Positions 14,416 to 19,473 of a stretch of DNA of 22,182 bases are shown piece by piece; within the stretch, counting starts at the first letter, position 1, and each line of letters opens with the position of its first letter. A model generated the notes under the pieces. The model was not told the DNA's origin and did no database searches. It was given only the letters and a program-made list of their open reading frames with translations. The DNA is from a virus, in the IMG/VR virus record IMGVR_UViG_3300020467_000061, positions 1 through 22,182 of that record; one strand, 5' to 3'. A program made the position numbers and the translations under genes.

Positions 14416-15267
14416 ATGGCAGAAACAATCCGCTACGACACATCAGATGATCCAGTAGCAGCACAAGCTATTGCAGAAAAAGAAGCTGAGTCTTTACGAA
14501 TAGGTGAAGATCTTATGGCAAAGCAAGAGAAAAGGCTTGCTGGTAAATATAAAACAGCTGAAGAATTAGAGGCTGGTTATCTTGAGTTACAAAAAAGATT
14601 AGGTGAAACACCTGCTACAGAAACAGAGTCAACTGAACCACAACCAGAGTATGAATTATATTCTGATGATGGTGCAGTCAATTATGATACTGCAAATGAG
14701 TTATATGGAGAACAATTAGGAAACTTATTTAAGTCCAACGACATTGACCCGTTTGCTATGAGTAAGTACTTTGAAGAAAATAATGGTACTCTAGATGATA
14801 CCATGTATGAACAGTTAAATAAGGCTGGTCTTAACAAAGACATAGTTGACAATTATTTAGCAGGTGTCAGAAATTCTTTAGGGACTGAACCAAATTCTAC
14901 TCAGCCAATTCTAACTGACGCAGAGGTAAAAGACCTTAAAGGTTTAGCTGGAGGTGAACAAGGTTATGATAATTTAATGGATTGGGCTGCTAATAATTTA
15001 GGTGAACAGGCAGCTAAAGATTATGATGATGTTTTAGCAACAGGCAACAAGTCTGCAGTTAAATTTGCAATTACAGCACTTATGGGAAAATACGAAGACG
15101 CTAATGGAAGGGATACTAACCTTATTACAGGTAAAGAATCAGCTCCAGAAACATATAGAAGTATGGCAGAAGTTGTCAGAGATATGAACAAACCAGAATA
15201 TACACAAGATGAAGCGTTCAGAGATGACGTTATCAGAAAACTATCCGCATCAAACTTAAAAGTATAG
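14416..15267 (+). CDS. Capsid assembly scaffolding protein, gp9-like
   Basis: 283 residues (T7 gp9 307). It templates procapsid assembly and leaves before maturation. The protein is strongly acidic and helical, with the typical start AETIRYDT..., an early LAGKYKTAEELEAGYLELQ motif found in many podovirus scaffolds, a disordered acidic middle (TPATETESTEPQPEYE), and a GEQGYDNLMDWAANNL segment near 176-191. No cysteine and few aromatics. Junction with portal is TAATTATG. Its stop is followed by an intergenic AGGAG (15266-15270) for the next small gene. Confidence 0.9.
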   Translation: MAETIRYDTSDDPVAAQAIAEKEAESLRIGEDLMAKQEKRLAGKYKTAEELEAGYLELQKRLGETPATETESTEPQPEYELYSDDGAVNYDTANELYGEQLGNLFKSNDIDPFAMSKYFEENNGTLDDTMYEQLNKAGLNKDIVDNYLAGVRNSLGTEPNSTQPILTDAEVKDLKGLAGGEQGYDNLMDWAANNLGEQAAKDYDDVLATGNKSAVKFAITALMGKYEDANGRDTNLITGKESAPETYRSMAEVVRDMNKPEYTQDEAFRDDVIRKLSASNLKV

Positions 15268-15277
15268 GAGCTAAACA

Positions 15278-15394
15278 ATGCCTGGACATTATGGAAAAGG
15301 GATGAAAAAAACTGGTGGTACTAAGAAAAAAGGTATGAGCAAGGGTATGTCAAAACTACCTAAGTCTGTACAAAAAAAAATCATGAAAAAATAA
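15278..15394 (+). CDS. Basic microprotein, 38 aa
   Basis: ATG 15278 has AGGAG at 15266-15270, seven bases upstream, so translation is well supported. Nearly a third of residues are Lys (MPGHYGKGMKKTGG...QKKIMKK) with four extra Met and several Gly, a composition typical of tiny DNA-interacting or capsid-internal phage peptides. I know of similar MPxxYGKG-type peptides in marine phages but no function. It ends with TAA in a TAATG overlap with the next frame. Confidence 0.7.
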   Translation: MPGHYGKGMKKTGGTKKKGMSKGMSKLPKSVQKKIMKK

Positions 15395-15456
15395 TGGCAA
15401 AAAAATGTCCTTGTAAACATGGCAAGAAAAAAAAGCGTAAGCCTAAGTATAGGTAG
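15394..15456 (+). CDS. Lys/Arg-rich micropeptide, 20 aa
   Basis: From ATG 15394 (TAATG overlap) to TAG 15454-15456. Sequence MAKKCPCKHGKKKKRKPKYR has a CPC pair and 12 basic residues among 20. The stop-start overlap matches accepted gene junctions here, which favours reality, but it lies partly over the next ORF (38-base overlap) and is too short for statistical support. It may instead serve to deliver ribosomes to the ATG at 15419. Confidence 0.4.
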   Translation: MAKKCPCKHGKKKKRKPKYR

Positions 15457-15667
15457 AGGCGAAAAATCCAAGAAGGGTGGTCTCACTGCTAAAGGCAGAG
15501 CAAAATATAATCGTGCAACTGGCTCTAACCTTAAGGCTCCACAGCCTGGGGGTGGTGCACGTAAGCGTTCCTTCTGTGCTCGCATGAAAGGAAACAAAGG
15601 GCCAATGAAAAAACCAAACGGAAAGCCAACCCGTAAAGCGTTGGCACTACGCAGATGGAAATGCTAA
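15419..15667 (+). CDS. Small basic phage protein (DUF6321-like)
   Basis: 82 residues. The core GGLTAKGRAKYNRATGSNLKAPQPGGG, then ARKRSFCARMKG, and the ending ALRRWKC are characteristic of a short conserved family widespread in cyanophages and other phages; I believe it is DUF6321, function unknown. Strongly basic with two conserved Cys (about 53 and 82). The start MARKKSVSL matches the length usual for the family. No Shine-Dalgarno is seen; the start lies inside the preceding micropeptide frame. Position between scaffold and capsid suggests a virion or packaging role, but this is inference. Confidence 0.8.
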   Translation: MARKKSVSLSIGRGEKSKKGGLTAKGRAKYNRATGSNLKAPQPGGGARKRSFCARMKGNKGPMKKPNGKPTRKALALRRWKC

Positions 15668-15673
15668 AGTATA

Positions 15674-15805
15674 ATGGCTGGTAAATCTAAATTTTCTACA
15701 CCGTATTATGACGATCAAGATAAACTTAAAAAGTTTTCTAAAAATGCGGACAAAGTTTTTAAAAGAAACATAAAAAAAATTAACAGTGTTAATGAGCAAC
15801 CATAA
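15674..15805 (+). CDS. Basic microprotein, 43 aa
   Basis: ATG 15674, six bases after the previous stop, to TAA 15803-15805. Lys-rich with aromatic residues (KFSTPYYDDQDKLKKFSKN, then KVFKRNIKKINS). No known family. It is linked to the next gene by TAATG overlap, which together with its place in a row of similar basic genes supports it. Confidence 0.6.
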   Translation: MAGKSKFSTPYYDDQDKLKKFSKNADKVFKRNIKKINSVNEQP

Positions 15806-15954
15806 TGGCTAAACGAGGACTATACGCAAACATACATGCCAAGAGAAAGCGGATAGCTGCTGGCTCTGGCGAAAAGATGAGGAAGGTTGGGAGTAAAGGT
15901 GCTCCTACTGCTAAGAATTTTAAACGTTCAGCAAAGACCGCTAAAAAGAGATAG
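15805..15954 (+). CDS. Conserved basic phage microprotein (GLYANIHAKRKRI type), 49 aa
   Basis: Starts in TAATG overlap. The sequence MAKRGLYANIHAKRKRIAAG, then SGEKMRKVGSKGAPTAKNF and a Lys-rich end, matches a short, recurrent protein signature I recognise from many phages, including cyanophages, with no assigned function. About 40 percent of residues are basic, no acidic patch, no Cys. Likely nucleic-acid binding or internal virion peptide by composition only. Ends TAG 15952-15954, directly abutting a possible TTG-started frame. Confidence 0.75.
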   Translation: MAKRGLYANIHAKRKRIAAGSGEKMRKVGSKGAPTAKNFKRSAKTAKKR

Positions 15955-16104
15955 TTGAAAGACCTCTACATATACCTCACTTTAATAACTAACCTATTTA
16001 TTTGCTCTGGCGTGATACGCCATTGGAACAATTTACCTAACGACAATGACACCACCCGACAACATCTTTCCAAACGAAACACAACCAATTATTATGAACC
16101 ATAA
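15955..16104 (+). CDS. Possible small membrane protein with TTG start, 49 aa
   Basis: Open frame that begins with TTG exactly after the preceding stop, with a purine-rich AAGAG (about 15946-15950) upstream. It encodes one hydrophobic segment (YIYLTLITNLFICSGVI, about residues 6-22) followed by a polar tail (NNLPNDNDTTRQHL). It covers the otherwise empty 91 bases before hli and overlaps the hli start. The TTG start and lack of a known family make this tentative; it might also be a leader without coding function. Confidence 0.35.
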   Translation: MKDLYIYLTLITNLFICSGVIRHWNNLPNDNDTTRQHLSKRNTTNYYEP

Positions 16105-16225
16105 TCATTCAAACGATCAATGGCACGTTGCAGAAGAGACTAACGGTAGACTAGCTATGATAGGCTTTGTTGCTGCTGTTGGAGCATATATCTTCACTGG
16201 TAATATTATACCTGGGATTTTTTAA
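16046..16225 (+). CDS. hli: High-light-inducible protein (Hli), phage-encoded
   Basis: 59 residues from ATG 16046; an in-frame ATG at 16094 (residue 17) could also be used and would give the more usual core-only length. The single transmembrane helix carries the chlorophyll-binding motif E30xxN33GR35xAM38xGF in AEETNGRLAMIGF, continuing FVAAVGAYIFTG. Hlips sit in the thylakoid membrane, bind chlorophyll and carotenoid and protect photosystem II during stress and repair. The gene ends with TAA immediately followed by the psbA ATG, so the two are co-transcribed and meant to act together during infection. Confidence 0.93.
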   Translation: MTPPDNIFPNETQPIIMNHNHSNDQWHVAEETNGRLAMIGFVAAVGAYIFTGNIIPGIF

Positions 16226-17302
16226 ATGGCTGCAATTACATTATCAAAACCAAATACTAATTGGCAGGATTTTTGTAAGTGGGTAACAAGTACAGACAAC
16301 CGCCTCTACGTGGGGTGGTTCGGTGTGCTAATGATACCTTGCTTATTAACTGCTACAACATGCTTTATACTCGCCTTTATTGCTGCACCTCCTGTAGACA
16401 TAGATGGCATACGTGAACCAGTATCTGGCTCTCTACTCTATGGAAACAACATCATATCTGGAGCGGTCGTACCCTCCTCAAACGCAATCGGACTACATTT
16501 CTATCCCGTCTGGGAAGCAGCAACACTTGACGAATGGCTCTATAACGGAGGGCCATACCAGCTTATCATCTTTCACTTCCTTATCGGTGCAGCATCTTAC
16601 ATGGGACGCCAATGGGAACTTAGTTATAGACTAGGGATGAGACCTTGGATATGCGTAGCTTACTCAGCTCCAGTATCAGCTGCACTAGCAGTATTTCTTG
16701 TTTATCCTTTTGGACAAGGATCTTTTTCTGACGGTATGCCTTTAGGAATCAGTGGAACATTCAACTTCATGTTTGTCTTCCAAGCGGAGCACAACATTCT
16801 TATGCACCCCTTCCATATGCTCGGTGTTGCGGGCGTGTTTGGTGGTGCTTTGTTTGCTGCTATGCACGGAAGCCTTGTTACTTCCTCAATCCTTCGGGAG
16901 ACCACGGAAAACGTTTCACAAAACTATGGTTACAAGTTTGGTCAAGAAGAGGAGACTTATAACATTGTAGCTGCACACGGATATTTTGGTAGACTTATAT
17001 TTCAATATGCTTCTTTCAATAATTCTCGTTCTTTACATTTCTTTCTTGGTACTTTCCCCGTGGTTGGCATATGGCTCACCTCTATGGGAATCTGCACTAT
17101 GGCTTTCAACCTTAACGGATTTAATTTTAACCAGTCAATAGTTGACGCTAATGGTAAAGTTATTCCTACATGGGCTGATGTCGTTAATAGACAGAACCTT
17201 GGAATGGAAGTAATGCACGAAAGAAATGCACATAACTTCCCGTTAGACTTAGCATCTGCTGAAACTACTTCTGTAGCATTGACTGCACCTGCACTAGCCT
17301 AA
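16226..17302 (+). CDS. psbA: Photosystem II D1 protein, phage-encoded
   Basis: 358 residues, full length. D1 is the rapidly photodamaged core subunit of photosystem II; phage copies sustain electron flow during infection. Visible functional residues (this numbering is one below the standard): Tyr-Z Y160, Mn ligand D169, P680 ligand H197 in LMHPFHMLG, Mn-cluster residues H331, E332, H336 and D341, and the C-terminal processing site LDLA|SA after A343. Position 130 of standard numbering is Gln ([11 protein letters not shown]), as in D1:1-type, low-light forms. All five membrane helices are intact. The N-terminus ([15 protein letters not shown]) is divergent from host sequences. It lies between assembly genes and the capsid gene, so it is expected to be expressed late. 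Confidence 0.98.
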   Translation: MAAITLSKPNTNWQDFCKWVTSTDNRLYVGWFGVLMIPCLLTATTCFILAFIAAPPVDIDGIREPVSGSLLYGNNIISGAVVPSSNAIGLHFYPVWEAATLDEWLYNGGPYQLIIFHFLIGAASYMGRQWELSYRLGMRPWICVAYSAPVSAALAVFLVYPFGQGSFSDGMPLGISGTFNFMFVFQAEHNILMHPFHMLGVAGVFGGALFAAMHGSLVTSSILRETTENVSQNYGYKFGQEEETYNIVAAHGYFGRLIFQYASFNNSRSLHFFLGTFPVVGIWLTSMGICTMAFNLNGFNFNQSIVDANGKVIPTWADVVNRQNLGMEVMHERNAHNFPLDLASAETTSVALTAPALA

Positions 17303-17311
17303 CAGCCACGT

Positions 17312-17364
17312 CCGTTCATCCCCGCAAGGGACGCATGATTCCAAAGCATGGAACGGGGCTTTGG
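17312..17364 (+). promoter_or_regulatory. Glutamine-II (downstream-peptide) riboswitch candidate
   Basis: Three pairings are seen by eye. P1: CCGTTC (17312-17317) with GAACGG (17351-17356), 6 perfect pairs. P2: TCCC (17319-17322) with GGGA (17328-17331), loop CGCAA. Pseudoknot: CCAAAG (17341-17346), inside the P1 loop, with CTTTGG (17359-17364) downstream, 6 perfect pairs, giving an H-type pseudoknot. The conserved strings CGTTCATCC, GGACGCATGA and CATGGAACGG agree with what I recall of the downstream-peptide motif, a glutamine-binding RNA found in Prochlorococcus, Synechococcus and a cyanophage, always before a short YRG-containing peptide gene. Here the ribosome site GGAG (17370-17373) and such a peptide (ATG 17380) follow immediately, so translational control by glutamine is the likely role. 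Confidence 0.8.
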
Positions 17365-17379
17365 TATATGGAGATTACC

Positions 17380-17433
17380 ATGACAGTAACTTACGTATAT
17401 CGTGGCGTTACTTACACAAAAATTGTGAAGTAA
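17380..17433 (+). CDS. 17-residue riboswitch-associated peptide
   Basis: MTVTYVYRGVTYTKIVK, with GGAG at 17370-17373, six bases before the ATG. The YRGVTY core resembles the small YRG (DUF4278-like) peptides that follow downstream-peptide riboswitches; original descriptions gave 17 codons as the lower size limit, and this example matches it. Function of these peptides is not known to me. It is too short for a statistical gene call; the support is the perfect position behind the riboswitch and ribosome site. Confidence 0.65.
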   Translation: MTVTYVYRGVTYTKIVK

Positions 17434-17439
17434 CAAAAA

Positions 17440-17531
17440 GGGGGGGGAGCACCTCAGAGTCGGACTCCCCTCTAATTGGTAAAAGCCTTCTACGGAAGAC
17501 ACCTTTTGCCGTCTGGACGGTAGGGACAGAC
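17440..17531 (+). other. Three consecutive RNA hairpins upstream of the capsid gene
   Basis: Hairpin A: eight G run with GGGGAG (17444-17449) pairing CTCCCC (17465-17470), extendable by G-U/G-C pairs to 17441/17473. Hairpin B: GGTAAAAG (17478-17485) with CTTTTGCC (17503-17510), topped by CTTC/GAAG (17487-17490, 17495-17498) closing a TACG loop, i.e. the extra-stable cUACGg tetraloop. Hairpin C: GTCTG (17511-17515) with CAGAC (17527-17531). None is followed by a T-run, so these are not standard intrinsic terminators; A could attenuate, B and C could be processing or stabilising elements for capsid mRNA, comparable in position to T7 RNase III sites. The rest of 17532-17616 holds no gene. Confidence 0.6.
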
Positions 17532-17578
17532 CTACAAACAGCTTGAGTCTTAGCTGATACATTTAAGATTCCAACAAT

Positions 17579-17590
17579 TCTAGATCTAGA
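17579..17590. repeat. 12-bp perfect palindrome before capsid gene
   Basis: TCTAGATCTAGA reads the same on both strands and lies 26 bases before the capsid start codon, in a stretch with no Shine-Dalgarno. It could be a protein-binding site, a small hairpin or part of a phage promoter region; no known consensus is matched. Confidence 0.4.
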
Positions 17591-17616
17591 GACGATACAT
17601 ATAACCTTACAAAATA

Positions 17617-18795
17617 ATGGCACAACAGTCAACAAGCAGTCCTAGCTCACAAACCTTTCTGGGTAGGATTGGTAATAATGCGTCACAGGACGCAACGAAC
17701 AACAGAGACCTCTATTTAAAGTTGTTCTCAGGTGAGATGTTTACTGGCTTCCAAAGAGAGACAATCGCAAGAGATCTCGTTATGAAGCGTACACTCACAA
17801 ACGGAAAGAGTTTACAGTTCATCTATACTGGACGTACAAGTGCGGAATACCACACTCCTGGCAACAGTATATTAGGAAACTCTGACGGAGCTCCACCAGT
17901 AGCAGAAAAAACAATTACAGTTGATGACTTACTCATCAGTTCTGCATTTGTTTACGAGCTGGATGAAACATTGGCTCACTACGAATTGAGAGGAGAGATC
18001 TCCAAGAAGATCGGTTATGCTCTTGCACAAAAATATGATAGACTAATCTTTAGAGCTATCGCTAAAGGTGCTAGACAGGCTTCTCCTATTTCAAAAACTG
18101 GTTTCATCGAGCCAGGTGGTACACAAATCCAAGTTGGTGCAGGTTCTGACGCTGACGATGCTCTTGATGATGGTCATCTTGTAACAGCATTTTATGATGC
18201 TGCTGCAGCTCTTGACGAAAAAGGAGTTTCTGATGATGGTCGGGTTGCCGTACTAAACCCTAGACAGTACTACGCACTTATAAAAGGTGCTGGTAATAAC
18301 GGTCTAATTAACAGAGACGTACAAGGTACAGCTCTTCAGTCTGGTAACGGAGTAATTGAAATTGCAGGTATTCAAATCTACAAATCAATGAACGTTCCAT
18401 TCTTCTCTAAGTATGGTACAAAATATGCACCTACAAGTGGAACACCAGACGCTGGTACTGACCTAGCTACAGGTGATCCTGGAAATACAGGTTCATTCGT
18501 ATCTGAGCCAATCGAAACAGCAAATACAGTTACAGGTGACAACTATGGCCCACGCCAGAACTACGGTGCTGCCTCTAACTTTGCAAACACATGTGGACTT
18601 ATCTTCCAAAGAGAAGCAGCAGGTGTTGTAGAAACAATAGGCCCACAGGTACAAGTAACTAGTGGAGACGTTTCAGTGGTATACCAAGGCGATGTCATCC
18701 TAGGACGCATGGCTATGGGTGCGGATTACGTTAACCCTGCAGCTTGTGTAGAATTGTTTGCAGGAACAACAAGTGCTCCTACAGCTTTCTCATAA
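17617..18795 (+). CDS. Major capsid protein, gp10-like
   Basis: 392 residues (T7 gp10A 345). Builds the icosahedral shell with the HK97 fold. Recognised by the podovirus capsid layout: LYLKLFSGEMFTGFQRETIARDLVMKRTLTNGKSLQFIYTG (N-arm and E-loop region), ITVDDLLISSAFVYELDETLAHYELRGEISKKIGYALAQKYDR spine helix, and RVAVLNPRQYYALI, then IEIAGIQIYKS near the A-domain. Extra length is in a central and late Gly/Thr-rich loop (GTPDAGTDLATGDPGNTG). No Shine-Dalgarno before ATG 17617; the long structured leader suggests separate post-transcriptional control. A strong intrinsic terminator follows, as in T7 after gene 10. Confidence 0.96.
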   Translation: MAQQSTSSPSSQTFLGRIGNNASQDATNNRDLYLKLFSGEMFTGFQRETIARDLVMKRTLTNGKSLQFIYTGRTSAEYHTPGNSILGNSDGAPPVAEKTITVDDLLISSAFVYELDETLAHYELRGEISKKIGYALAQKYDRLIFRAIAKGARQASPISKTGFIEPGGTQIQVGAGSDADDALDDGHLVTAFYDAAAALDEKGVSDDGRVAVLNPRQYYALIKGAGNNGLINRDVQGTALQSGNGVIEIAGIQIYKSMNVPFFSKYGTKYAPTSGTPDAGTDLATGDPGNTGSFVSEPIETANTVTGDNYGPRQNYGAASNFANTCGLIFQREAAGVVETIGPQVQVTSGDVSVVYQGDVILGRMAMGADYVNPAACVELFAGTTSAPTAFS

Positions 18796-18810
18796 TATAT
18801 ACATTTATAC

Positions 18811-18834
18811 GGGGGCACTCGCCCCCCTTTTTTT
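18811..18834 (+). terminator. Intrinsic terminator after the capsid gene
   Basis: GGGGGC (18811-18816), loop ACTC, GCCCCC (18821-18826), one C, then seven T (18828-18834). A 6-bp all-GC stem plus T-run is a textbook Rho-independent terminator and corresponds to T7 T-phi, placed between genes 10 and 11 so that only part of transcription reads into tail genes. The T-run touches the start codon of the next gene. Confidence 0.92.
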
Positions 18835-19473
18835 ATGGCACAAATATCTTACGGAGTGTCTACCGAACTAGATGCTGTCAACTCAATCCTGATGAGCGTT
18901 GGAGAAACCCCAGTTAATACATTAGCTGTGCAAAGCCCCGAAGTGGTTATAGCACTAAACACTCTAAGGCAAGTCTGCCGTGAGATACAAGCTGAGGGTT
19001 GGTCGTACAACACAGAGAACGAGTACCCTATAAACCTTGATACAAATAATCAGTGTATTATACCAAACAATGTTTTACAAATAGACCTTAATATCTTTCA
19101 ACACGGTAAAGATTTTGATGTAGTCAGACGTAGTGATAATGGTATTATGAAAGTATACGATAAAAAAGGACATACTTTCACTTTTGAAAATTGTAGTAAA
19201 TTATATTTTGATATTATATGGATGCTAAGTTTTGAAGATCTACCTCAAGTTTTTAAAGATTACATTACTGTTAGAGCTACTAAACTGGCTTCTAATCGTA
19301 TGGTAAATAATCCACAATCTGCTCAATTACTTGAATCAGATGAGGCACTTGCGAGGGCTTCAGCTTTAGAATATGAAAGCAAACAAGGAGACCATAATAT
19401 ATTTAATGATTATCAGTATCAACACGATGCTAACACCGTGTATAAACCATTTAAAGTATTAAGAAGAATGTAA
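18835..19473 (+). CDS. Tail tubular protein A, gp11-like
   Basis: 212 residues (T7 gp11 196). Gatekeeper ring joining portal to nozzle. Family signature at the N-terminus: TELDAVNSILMSVGETPVNTL, then ALNTLRQVCREIQAEGWSYNTENEYPI; later FKDYITVRATKLASNRMV and ALARASALEYESKQGDHNIF, as in podovirus TTPA. ATG 18835 directly follows the terminator T-run, with no Shine-Dalgarno visible, so translation may depend on read-through RNA refolding or an unusual initiation mode. Its stop overlaps the gp12 start as TAATG. Confidence 0.95.
   Translation: MAQISYGVSTELDAVNSILMSVGETPVNTLAVQSPEVVIALNTLRQVCREIQAEGWSYNTENEYPINLDTNNQCIIPNNVLQIDLNIFQHGKDFDVVRRSDNGIMKVYDKKGHTFTFENCSKLYFDIIWMLSFEDLPQVFKDYITVRATKLASNRMVNNPQSAQLLESDEALARASALEYESKQGDHNIFNDYQYQHDANTVYKPFKVLRRM

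Noticed and set aside
17543-17569. TTGAGT and TAAGAT as a sigma-70-like promoter before the capsid gene
   Set aside because: Spacing is only 15 bases and both boxes are weak; chance matches are frequent in such sequence.
17299-17635. ORFs of 60-87 codons on both strands across the interval between psbA and the capsid gene
   Set aside because: They cover the riboswitch and hairpins, lack ribosome sites and family resemblance, and open frames here follow from chance.
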